Below the pieces are notes generated by a model. That model ran no database searches. It saw only the letters and a list, made by a program, of their open reading frames with translations, and was not told the origin of the DNA. Made by a program: the position numbers and the translations under genes. A DNA stretch of 64,000 bases from an uncultured Oscillospiraceae bacterium (GTDB lineage Bacteria > Bacillota > Clostridia > Oscillospirales > Oscillospiraceae): NCBI GenBank assembly GCA_910588975.1, contig CAJUSE010000007.1, forward strand, positions 24,078 to 88,077, in the 5' to 3' direction. Shown one piece after another: positions 56,231-63,214 of this stretch (within the stretch, counting starts at the first letter, position 1; every line of letters begins with the position of its first letter).

Positions 56231-56689
56231 TCACTGCGCCGTATAGCCCCCCAAAATCATGAGGGTGACCTTCTCCCCGGCAGTGATTTTTTGCCCATCG
56301 GCGGTGGCAAGATAGAGGTGGTTTTCCACCAGCTCTCCTGTGCCCGTCAGACCGATAGCATCAGTGAGATCGGTGAGCAGGTCTTTGCTGGTGGCCTTTC
56401 CGCTGCGCAGCACCACCTGGGCCCCGGCGGAGAGCTCCACCGATTTACCCGCCTTCACCTCCACCTTCCGAAAAGCGGCCTCCTGGCCGGGGACAGCCTC
56501 CTTCTCGTGCTTGGCGATCTTGGCCTCCACCTGCTTGAGCAGGTCGGGGATCACCTGCTCGTTGATGTAGCTCAGGGTCACCAAGGGGTTGCTCTGGGTG
56601 CCCTGGGCCCCGGCGGCCAGAGCAACAGTGCCCAACATCCCCAAAAGCAGGGCGGCACAGAGGATACGGCGTGTCCAGATTTTTTTCAT
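56231..56689 (-). CDS. Secreted hypothetical protein
   Basis: 152 residues. Signal peptide (about 1-26, ILCAALLLGMLGTVALAAG), a predicted helix rich in Lys/Glu (NEQVIPDLLKQVEAKIAKHEKE), then a beta-rich part with VELSAGAQVVLRSGKATSKDLLTDLTDAIGLTGTGELVENHLYLATADGQKITA. I recognise no family with certainty; similar short exported proteins recur in Oscillospiraceae (recollection). ATG 56689 has AGGAGGAAG upstream. It lies between the hemolysin-III-like gene and ndoA. Confidence 0.8.
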   Translation of the reverse strand: MKKIWTRRILCAALLLGMLGTVALAAGAQGTQSNPLVTLSYINEQVIPDLLKQVEAKIAKHEKEAVPGQEAAFRKVEVKAGKSVELSAGAQVVLRSGKATSKDLLTDLTDAIGLTGTGELVENHLYLATADGQKITAGEKVTLMILGGYTAQ

Positions 56690-56830
56690 GGGTCTTCCTC
56701 CTATGTATCGTTGATCTGCCCCGGTCCGGGAACACGACCCGGACCGGGGTCTAAATTCCATTCTGCCCCTCCCCTGTCAGCCCGGTCCTTCAAACGGAAA
56801 CAGAGGGTAAGTATAATAACCAGATCGCTA

Positions 56831-57196
56831 TTATACAAGCTGCCTCGGCCGCAGACCAAAGCTCACGGCAATGGCTCCGTCCACCCGGGCCATCTGCTCC
56901 TCATCCAGCCGGCCCATATACTCCCGCAGCCGTTTCTTGTCCAGGGTCCGTACCTGCTCCAGCAGGACCACCGAATCCTTGGGCAGGCCGTAGGTGTTGG
57001 CCGTCAGGTCGATGTGGGTAGGCAGCCGGGCCTTGCCGGTCTGAGAGGTGATGGCAGCGGCAATGATGGTGGGGCTATGGCGGTTGCCGGTGTCGTTCTG
57101 AATGATGAGCACCGGCCGCACGCCCCCCTGCTCGCTGCCCACCACGGGGCTGAGATCGGCGTAAAAAATGTCTCCACGTCTCACACTGCTGTCCAC
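56831..57196 (-). CDS. ndoA: MazF/PemK-family mRNA interferase (EndoA)
   Basis: 121 residues: VRRGDIFYADLSPVVGSEQGGVRPVLIIQNDTGNRHSPTIIAAAITSQ, PTHIDLTA and VVLLEQVRTLDKKRL, the standard MazF beta-barrel with the catalytic Arg/Thr region. Ribonuclease that cuts single-stranded RNA at short sites. In Bacillus the gene order is alr-ndoAI-ndoA. Here alr lies 192 bp upstream, and no antitoxin ORF exists between them in any frame. GTG 57196 has GGAGAG upstream. Confidence 0.93.
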   Translation of the reverse strand: MDSSVRRGDIFYADLSPVVGSEQGGVRPVLIIQNDTGNRHSPTIIAAAITSQTGKARLPTHIDLTANTYGLPKDSVVLLEQVRTLDKKRLREYMGRLDEEQMARVDGAIAVSFGLRPRQLV

Positions 57197-57388
57197 AAAG
57201 GCTCACTCTCCGGGGTTCAAAGTCACCGCAGCCGCCGGCAAAGCCGGCCTACAGCGGTCACTATGATTTTCCCACGGCGGGGCGGTTTTATACCACCGGG
57301 GCCAAACTATTCTCCCGGCCCGGGCGTGTCCCGCCTGCTCCGGCGTTGCCTCCCCAAGCCATGATATGCCCCCGGCGGGCAGCCGGTG

Positions 57389-58519
57389 TCAGCCGATGTA
57401 ATGCCGCTTCACCCGGGGGGTGAGGGCGCAGAGCAGCTCGTATTGAATGGTGCCGGCCAAGCCGGCGGCATCCTCGATAGGTACATGGGGACCGTAGATC
57501 TCCACCTCGTCTCCCGGCTTCACCCCGGACAGGCCGGTGATGTCCACCATGCACACATCCATACAGACCCGGCCCACCACCGGGGCTTTTTCCCCGGCCA
57601 GATAGACCTGCAGGCCATTGGAGCACTGGCGGTGAAGCCCGTCGCCATAGCCTATATTGATAACAGCCAAAGTGGCGTCATGGTCCAGGGTGTGGGTCCG
57701 TCCATAGCTCACCGGTGTACCGGCGGGCAGCCGGCGCACTGCCGCCACCCGGGTCTTTACCGTCATCAGAGGCCGAAGGCACTCCTCCACCAGCCCCTCA
57801 CAGCAGGGGTCTGGATAGTGGCCGTAAAGAGCAATGCCTGGGCGCACCATATCCAGGTGGGTGCTGGGAAATCGGAGGGTGGCAGCGCTGGCGGCGCAGT
57901 GGCGCAGGGGGAAGGAAGCTCCCTGCCCCTCCAGGGCCTTCAGCAGGTCCAGAAAGCGGGTGAACTGGGTCATGGTATATTCCTCGCTGCCGTCGGCGTC
58001 GGAGAAATGGGTAAAGACCCCCTCCCACACAAGGCCGGGCAGGGCACACATCCGGGCGGCGGTCTCCGCCGTCTCCCCCAGGCTTTCCTCGTTGCAGAGC
58101 AGGCCGATGCGGCTCATGCCTGTGTCCACCTTCAGGTGGACGGTGATGGTCCTACCAGCAGTCACCGCCGCCTGGGACAGGGCCTGGGCGGTAACCTCGT
58201 CGTCCACCGTCTGGGTCAGGGCGTATTCCATCAGCTCCCCCGCCCAGGCGGGGTCGGTGTGGCCCAGAATGAGAATGGGGGCCTTTACTCCCCCCTGACG
58301 CAGCTCCACGCCCTCCTCCAGGCAGGCCACAGCCAGATAGTCCGCCCCCAGCTCCTCCAGACATCTGGCCACGGGCAAAGCTCCGTGGCCGTATGCGTCA
58401 GCCTTCACCGGGCAGAGCAGTTTGCACCCCGGCTCCAACAGGGAGCGCAGGGCGTGGTAGTTGTGCTTCAGATTGCGCAGGTCGATCTCCGCCCAGGTAC
58501 GGCGGTCATAGTGTTCCAT
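57389..58519 (-). CDS. alr: Alanine racemase
   Basis: 376 residues. N-terminal barrel with the PLP lysine Lys39 (CPVKADAYGHGA), HLKVDTGMSRIGL, and the C-terminal VSYGRTHTLDHDATLAVINIGYGDGLHRQCSNG with the catalytic tyrosine region and CMDVCMVDITG. Makes D-alanine for peptidoglycan. AGAGGGCGCCT precedes ATG 58519. Promoter at 58548-58576. ndoA is the next leftward gene. Confidence 0.96.
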   Translation of the reverse strand: MEHYDRRTWAEIDLRNLKHNYHALRSLLEPGCKLLCPVKADAYGHGALPVARCLEELGADYLAVACLEEGVELRQGGVKAPILILGHTDPAWAGELMEYALTQTVDDEVTAQALSQAAVTAGRTITVHLKVDTGMSRIGLLCNEESLGETAETAARMCALPGLVWEGVFTHFSDADGSEEYTMTQFTRFLDLLKALEGQGASFPLRHCAASAATLRFPSTHLDMVRPGIALYGHYPDPCCEGLVEECLRPLMTVKTRVAAVRRLPAGTPVSYGRTHTLDHDATLAVINIGYGDGLHRQCSNGLQVYLAGEKAPVVGRVCMDVCMVDITGLSGVKPGDEVEIYGPHVPIEDAAGLAGTIQYELLCALTPRVKRHYIG

Positions 58520-58547
58520 AGGCGCCCTCTTTTCTTGATACAGCTCT

Positions 58548-58576
58548 ATTGTAGACTATGCGGGGGCTCAGGTCAA
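58548..58576 (-). promoter_or_regulatory. Promoter of alr
   Basis: On the minus strand TTGACC (58571-58576), 17 bp, TACAAT (58548-58553). Confidence 0.85.
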
Positions 58577-58599
58577 GGGTTTTCCCCCAAGAAGCCCTC

Positions 58600-58628
58600 T
58601 TGACATGGCAGCACAAGACCTGTAAAAT
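58600..58628 (+). promoter_or_regulatory. Promoter of the SUFU-domain gene
   Basis: TTGACA (58600-58605), 17 bp, TAAAAT (58623-58628), 31 bp before ATG 58660. Confidence 0.87.
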
Positions 58629-58659
58629 GATACCATAAACCGATAAGGAGGGGCTGGCC

Positions 58660-59433
58660 ATGGGCCTGTTTGACCGTTTTCGCAAAAAGAAGGATGAGAC
58701 TGTCACCCCCGGTGGCTCTCCCATCTACCGCTATGAGGAGACAGGAGATGAGAGTCTCCATATCCCCCAGCAGAGCGGCGTTTATGCCGAGGAGATCGAA
58801 GCCCATTTTGAGGCTCTCTTTCCCGGCCGGGAGAGCCGGGTGCTCCATGAGATCGTCAGTGATATTGTCCACGTTGACGTCCACGTCATGTGGCCCAGCA
58901 AGGAACAAAACTTCTTTGTCCTTTACACCACCGGCATGAGTGACCTCCCTATGACCCTGGACAGTGAGATCCCCGCCGAGACACGCAAAAAACTGGAGCT
59001 AGCAGAGCTCTACCTGTTCCTCCCCGGTGATTGGCCCCTGTCTCCCGACAGTGTTCCGCCGGAAAACGCCTACTGGCCCATCCGCACCATGAAATTTATG
59101 GCCCGCTTCCCCCACCAGTACCGCACCTGGCTGGGCTGGGGCCACACCATGCCCAACGGGCCGGAGTACACTCCTCTGGACGACAGCGTGGGCTTTGGCG
59201 GCGTGGTATTTTCCGGGGGCGGCGACGGTAAGCTGGGCGGCTTTACCGCCCGGGACGGACGGCGGATCAACCTTCTGTTTATGATCCCCGCCTATAAAGA
59301 AGAGATCGAATACAAGCTGAAATACGGTATGGAAAAGCTGGATGAGGTCTTTCAGGAAAAGGACCTCCCCATGGTGCTGGACCCCCAGCGGCCCAACCTG
59401 TGCCCCGATTTCCACGAGGTGCTGGACAGCTAA
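58660..59433 (+). CDS. Suppressor-of-fused (SUFU) domain protein
   Basis: 257 residues. A short basic start (MGLFDRFRKKKDE), then a SUFU-type domain: HIPQQSGVYAEEIEAHFEALFPGRESRVLHEIVSDIVHVDVHVMWPSKEQNFFVLYTTGMSDLPM and LAELYLFLPGDWPLS. Bacterial SUFU proteins are found in polymorphic-toxin immunity sets and alone; this one has no toxin beside it. The role is unknown. AAGGAGG precedes the ATG. It is a single rightward gene between own promoter and terminator, splitting the leftward nnrD-lipoprotein-alr-ndoA run. Confidence 0.9.
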   Translation: MGLFDRFRKKKDETVTPGGSPIYRYEETGDESLHIPQQSGVYAEEIEAHFEALFPGRESRVLHEIVSDIVHVDVHVMWPSKEQNFFVLYTTGMSDLPMTLDSEIPAETRKKLELAELYLFLPGDWPLSPDSVPPENAYWPIRTMKFMARFPHQYRTWLGWGHTMPNGPEYTPLDDSVGFGGVVFSGGGDGKLGGFTARDGRRINLLFMIPAYKEEIEYKLKYGMEKLDEVFQEKDLPMVLDPQRPNLCPDFHEVLDS

Positions 59434-59440
59434 GCGAGAC

Positions 59441-59476
59441 AGCGGCCACCCCAAAATGGGTGGCCGCTGTTTTTAT
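59441..59476. terminator. Terminator after the SUFU gene
   Basis: AGCGGCCACCC (59441-59451) with GGGTGGCCGCT (59458-59468), loop CAAAAT, then GTTTTTATT. Confidence 0.92.
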
Positions 59477-60081
59477 TCCTCCGCTCCGGTCATGGACCAG
59501 TTGGAAAACTCGCATTGAATGACGGTGAGCCCATCCTGGCTCAATTCTCCCCGCAGCAGGGCCAAGCTCTCGCCATCCAGCCACAAATCGCACTCCAGCC
59601 CCTCTCCCGGTCCTTTTTCCGGGTCACGGCAGATGAGGTGGAGCTTTTCCGGCTGGCCCTCCTCCCCCTCCAGGGCGCACTCGGCCACAAAGCCCTCCCT
59701 GGCGTAGCCCAAAAGGGCTGGGATGGCATCCAGGGGGCTCAGCCCCGAGGGGTCCACAGGCCCGGTCTCCACCGCCACCCCGTCAAAGGCCAGGCCGGTC
59801 TCTCCCTGGGCAATGGTGGCGGTGACCCCGGCCACATTCTCCGGGGCGGTGAGGGTGAGTACCGTCTCACCCTCCCGCTCATAGCTGAAATCCAGTGCGT
59901 AGTCATACACCCGCAGTCCGTAGTCGGCGGTAATGCTGGCACTGCCGGAGCAGGCTGTCAGCTCCAGGTAGGCCGTCCTGGCCCGGTTGGTCAAGGTCTC
60001 GGCCTCGCTCACCCGCCCCCCGGCGCAGGCCGAGAGCAGGAGCAGGGGCAGTATCATCAGTAGGCAGCCTTTTCTGCCCAC
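59473..60081 (-). CDS. Lipoprotein, LolA/GerS-like
   Basis: 202 residues. Lipobox LSAC (Cys19). The mature part is beta-rich: TACSGSASITADYGLRVYDYALDFSYEREGETVLTLTAPENVAGVTATI, which resembles LolA-fold lipoproteins (YdcC in Bacillus, GerS in Clostridioides) encoded beside alr. That match and the position (between nnrD and alr) are the evidence; the function is inference. GTG 60081 has GGGAGGG upstream. It follows nnrD by 18 bp. Confidence 0.82.
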   Translation of the reverse strand: MGRKGCLLMILPLLLLSACAGGRVSEAETLTNRARTAYLELTACSGSASITADYGLRVYDYALDFSYEREGETVLTLTAPENVAGVTATIAQGETGLAFDGVAVETGPVDPSGLSPLDAIPALLGYAREGFVAECALEGEEGQPEKLHLICRDPEKGPGEGLECDLWLDGESLALLRGELSQDGLTVIQCEFSNWSMTGAEE

Positions 60082-60099
60082 AGCAGTCCCTCCCGCTTT

Positions 60100-61035
60100 T
60101 CAAAAGGATTTTGTCACATCTGGTATGGCCTCGATCAGATCCACCGGGGTCATGGCATACTCCCCCATCCTCCCAGCGGCCTCGTCCCCCGCCTGGCCGT
60201 GAAGGCAGACCGCCCAGGGGACGGCCTGTTCCGCCGGCAGGCCCTGGCCCAGCAGGGAGAGGATCATACCGGCAAGCACGTCTCCGCTGCCCCCGGTGGC
60301 CATACCCGGGTTGCCGGTGGTGTTCACAAAGCACCGCCCGTCGGGCAGGGCGGTCACCGTTCGGTGGCCCTTCAGCACCAGCACACAGCCATGCTCCACG
60401 GCAAAACGGCGGGCCGCTTCGGTCCGCTCCAGCCCTTCCAATTCAGCCCCCAGCCGGATGAACTCCCGCTCGTGGGGGGTGAGCACGGTCAGCCGGCCCT
60501 GGCGGCTGTCCAACACATCTATATGCCCGCTGAGGGCATTTATGCCATCGGCATCCAGCACCAACGGACAGGTCAGTTTCTCTGTCAGCCTGCGGCAGAC
60601 CTCTCCGGGACCCTTCTCCCAGGTGAGACCAGGGCCCAGAAGGACGGCGTCAGCCCTCTCCAGCCGCTCCAGGGCCGGGCGAAAGGCCCCCTTGTCCAGT
60701 ATCCCCTTGGCAAGACCGGTGGTCACGGCGGAGAGCCCGTCCATGGCCATGGCCGCTCCCACGCCCGCCGCATCCGAGCGCAGAGGGTAGGGCATGGCGC
60801 AGGTGAGGTGGGCCGCCACAGTGGGATAGATGATGTCGGGCACCAGCACCTCCACAAGCCCCGCTCCGGTGCGCAGGGCGGCCCGGGCGGCCAGCACCGG
60901 CGCTCCCGCATAGCCCACAGCTCCCCCCAGAATGGCCACCCGGCCAAAATTCCCTTTGTGGGCCTGCCGGTCCCGGTGGGGCAGTTTTACGTCAAGGGGT
61001 GTCACTTCCCAGGTGTTGGGTTCCAGTTCCTTCAT
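60100..61035 (-). CDS. nnrD: ADP-dependent (S)-NAD(P)H-hydrate dehydratase
   Basis: 311 residues. Only the carbohydrate-kinase-like dehydratase domain is present; the YjeF_N epimerase domain usual in fused Nnr proteins is absent. Motifs: HKGNFGRVAILGGAVGYAGAPVLAARAALRTGAGLVEVLVP, LVLDADGINALSGH, LTPHEREFIRLG, and NPGMATGGSGDVLAGMILSLLGQG (catalytic Asp). Repairs damaged NAD(P)H. ATG 61035 has GAGGGAT upstream. It follows an acetyltransferase by 17 bp. Confidence 0.94.
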   Translation of the reverse strand: MKELEPNTWEVTPLDVKLPHRDRQAHKGNFGRVAILGGAVGYAGAPVLAARAALRTGAGLVEVLVPDIIYPTVAAHLTCAMPYPLRSDAAGVGAAMAMDGLSAVTTGLAKGILDKGAFRPALERLERADAVLLGPGLTWEKGPGEVCRRLTEKLTCPLVLDADGINALSGHIDVLDSRQGRLTVLTPHEREFIRLGAELEGLERTEAARRFAVEHGCVLVLKGHRTVTALPDGRCFVNTTGNPGMATGGSGDVLAGMILSLLGQGLPAEQAVPWAVCLHGQAGDEAAGRMGEYAMTPVDLIEAIPDVTKSF

Positions 61036-61052
61036 ATCCCTCACTTCCTTTT

Positions 61053-61544
61053 TTAGAACCAGTAGTAGACGTGCTCCCCACTCTCCCGCTTCAGCACGCC
61101 TCCGTTGCTCTCGGCCACCCGCCGAGAGGGCAGGTTGTCCGGGTGGACGGTGACCAAAATCTCCTCCACTCCCAGCTCTCTGCACTTCTCCAGGGCCAGA
61201 CGGAGGATGGTCTTTCCATAGCCTCTGCCCCGGTAAGGCCTGCCGATGGCGTAGCCGATGGTGCCGCCCCCCTCCCGCAGAGCGTCGGTGAGCCGGACCC
61301 GGATATTGGCCTGGCCCACAGGGGTATCGCCGTCATAGAGCCAGTAGGTCCGGGCGGGGACCATCCAATCCTCCAGACCCAGTCCCAGGCCCATGTCCAC
61401 ATGCTTTTTGAGCCAGGCGGGAAACTGCTCATAGGGCAGGTCCCTGACGCCGTTGGAAAAGCCGTTTTCATTGGCGTCGATGGTCTGGAGCAGATCGTAG
61501 ATCTCCCTGCCATCGGTACAGCTGACCTCTTTGAGATAAAGCAT
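61053..61544 (-). CDS. GNAT-family N-acetyltransferase
   Basis: 163 residues. Core motif TIGYAIGRPYRGRGYGKTILRLALEKCRELG (R-x-x-G-x-G), then ILVTVHPDNLPSRRVAESNGGVLKRE. Preceding segment DWMVPARTYWLYDGDTPVGQANIRVRLTDALREGGG contacts the substrate in YjaB-like relatives. Substrate unknown. It is the first gene of the leftward nnrD-lipoprotein run; promoter at 61574-61602. Confidence 0.93.
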   Translation of the reverse strand: MLYLKEVSCTDGREIYDLLQTIDANENGFSNGVRDLPYEQFPAWLKKHVDMGLGLGLEDWMVPARTYWLYDGDTPVGQANIRVRLTDALREGGGTIGYAIGRPYRGRGYGKTILRLALEKCRELGVEEILVTVHPDNLPSRRVAESNGGVLKRESGEHVYYWF

Positions 61545-61573
61545 ATTCCTCTCCCCCTAAAAAAGATGGGTCA

Positions 61574-61602
61574 ATTATAAGTCCGGAGGGACACCTTGTC
61601 AA
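61574..61602 (-). promoter_or_regulatory. Consensus promoter of the GNAT-nnrD operon
   Basis: On the minus strand TTGACA (61597-61602), 17 bp, TATAAT (61574-61579): perfect consensus. Confidence 0.9.
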
Positions 61603-61609
61603 TTTCTCC

Positions 61610-61638
61610 TTGCATTTTTTCTTCAAGTGTGGTATATA
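61610..61638 (+). promoter_or_regulatory. Promoter of the T-box operon upstream of pheS
   Basis: TTGCAT (61610-61615), 17 bp, TATATA (61633-61638). It nearly abuts the divergent GNAT promoter. Confidence 0.75.
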
Positions 61639-61644
61639 AATAGG

Positions 61645-61886
61645 GATGCAACCCAATGAAGGGGAAAATAGCGGGTCCATGGCCTATAAGAGAGTATCCG
61701 TCACCGGCTGAAAGCGGATGCAAGGCTCTGCCGCTTGGTTCGCCCCGGAGGGGCCGTGGAGACACGGACGGACGCCCACCGATAGCGGGGCAAGAGCGCA
61801 CGTCCCACTGTGGGACGTGAATGCGGGTGGTACCACGGAGGGTTTGCCTTTCGTCCCGGTTTTCCGGGAGGAAAGGTATTTTTTTA
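61645..61886 (+). ncRNA. T-box riboswitch ahead of deacetylase-ybjQ-pheS
   Basis: The T-box sequence GCGGGTGGTACCACGGAG is at 61823-61840 with TGGT for an ACCA tRNA end. Stem I features AGAGAG at 61691-61697 and GCTGAAAGC downstream. The terminator is CCTTTC-TCCCGG with CCGGGA-GAAAGG (61847-61859 with 61864-61876), then T-rich. TTC at about 61739 could be a phenylalanine specifier, consistent with pheS downstream, but the specifier loop was not resolved. Confidence 0.93.
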
Positions 61887-61926
61887 TCCCTTTTCTATTC
61901 TTTGCAAGCAATATCAGGAGGTATCT

Positions 61927-62856
61927 ATGGATCATCTGTCCAACTTTTTGGCCCTGTTTCTCAGTGCTTTGCTGATGGTGCCTCAGGCCCTGAGCCCTCA
62001 GCCCGATGCGCCTGTGGAGAGCTTTTTACCCCCCACTCCTCTGCCCACGGCGGAGGCCTGCCAGACCGTCCCTGCCATGACAGCCGCTACGCCGGAGCCC
62101 GCTGCCCCCGAGCCGGAGCCCAGTCCCACCCCCTTTGTGTGGACCGAGCCCGCCCACCCCAAATACACCTCGGGCAAGGACCGGCTCTATATCCTTATGT
62201 TCCACAGCGTGCTCCCCGATGAGTACGAATGCAACAACTGGACAGTGAGCGTCAGCCAGCTGCGCAGCTATCTCCAGTGGCTCCAGGATCACGGCTATAC
62301 CACCGTCCTTCCCCGGCAGATCGCCGCCGGGGAAGCCCTGCCCAGCCGGGCAGTGCTCATCACCTTTGACGATGGCTATGCCACCAACTATACCCTGGCC
62401 TACCCCATTTTGCAGGAGTTTGGCGCCAAGGCGGTCATTTCCCCGGTGGTCCGGTGCCTGGACGAGGAAAACAGCGACTTTCTCACCTGGGACCAGTGCC
62501 GGGAGATGGTGGGGTCCGGCCTTGTGGAGATTGGCTCCCACACCTACGACCACCACAGCTATGACGACTGCCTGAAACGGCTGGAGGGAGAAAGCCGGGA
62601 AAATTACGAAGATCGCATCTTCCCCGACATTGACAAAAGCGTTCAGCGTATTCAGGAGGAGCTGGGCGAGAGCGTCACCTTCTTTGCCTATCCCAACGGC
62701 CTCTATGACAGCTGGTCCAACGAACATTTGAGCCACCGATTTACCATGTCGGTATCCACCGACTACGGCACGGCCCGGCTGTCCAAAGGACTCTACCGAC
62801 TGCCCCGGTTCACCATCAACGCCAGCCAGCCCGTCTGGATGGTGCTTCCCAAATAA
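61927..62856 (+). CDS. Polysaccharide deacetylase
   Basis: 309 residues. N-terminal signal or membrane anchor (5-22), a Pro/Thr/Glu-rich linker (25-75) and a NodB domain: LYILMFHSVLPDEY, ITFDDGYATNY (Asp148, Asp149) and IGSHTYDHHSYDD (His205, His209) as metal ligands. Likely removes acetyl groups from wall or surface glycans. AGGAGG lies 9 nt upstream of the ATG, right after the T-box terminator, with no other promoter, so this gene is under T-box control. Confidence 0.93.
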   Translation: MDHLSNFLALFLSALLMVPQALSPQPDAPVESFLPPTPLPTAEACQTVPAMTAATPEPAAPEPEPSPTPFVWTEPAHPKYTSGKDRLYILMFHSVLPDEYECNNWTVSVSQLRSYLQWLQDHGYTTVLPRQIAAGEALPSRAVLITFDDGYATNYTLAYPILQEFGAKAVISPVVRCLDEENSDFLTWDQCREMVGSGLVEIGSHTYDHHSYDDCLKRLEGESRENYEDRIFPDIDKSVQRIQEELGESVTFFAYPNGLYDSWSNEHLSHRFTMSVSTDYGTARLSKGLYRLPRFTINASQPVWMVLPK

Positions 62857-62876
62857 ACAGGAGAGGAAGCGTTTTT

Positions 62877-63188
62877 ATGATCATCACCACAACGCCCTCC
62901 ATTGAGGGGGCTCATATCATCGCCTATCACGGCGTGGTCTTTGGCGAGGTCATTATGGCCACCAACATGGGCCAGGACTTCGTGGCCGGCTTCAACAATT
63001 TTTTCGGCGGCCGGTCCGAAACCTATGAGCAATCCCTTGCCGAGGCCAGAGACAATGCCATCGAGGAGATGAAAAAGCGGGCTCTGGCCCTGGGGGCCAA
63101 TGCCATCGTTGGGATGGATGTCGATTACGAGTCCCACGCCCAGATGCTCATGGTCACCGCCAGCGGCACCGCTGTCACCACAGAATAA
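62877..63188 (+). CDS. YbjQ-family protein (DUF74)
   Basis: 103 residues: MIITTTPSIEGAHIIAYHGVVFGEVIMATNMGQDF, then RDNAIEEMKKRALALGANAIVGMDVDYE, the YbjQ/DUF74 pattern (often called heavy-metal-binding). Forms pentamers in known structures; function unknown. AGGAGAGG lies before the ATG. It lies 20 bp after the deacetylase and 26 bp before pheS, consistent with one operon. Confidence 0.93.
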   Translation: MIITTTPSIEGAHIIAYHGVVFGEVIMATNMGQDFVAGFNNFFGGRSETYEQSLAEARDNAIEEMKKRALALGANAIVGMDVDYESHAQMLMVTASGTAVTTE

Positions 63189-63214
63189 ATTCCATCAGTA
63201 AGGAGACAAAGGAT

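Noticed and set aside
55973..57364. A 463-codon plus-strand frame across the hemolysin-III-like gene end, the secreted protein and ndoA.
   Set aside because: It spans a terminator and two clear minus-strand genes; composition is not protein-like.
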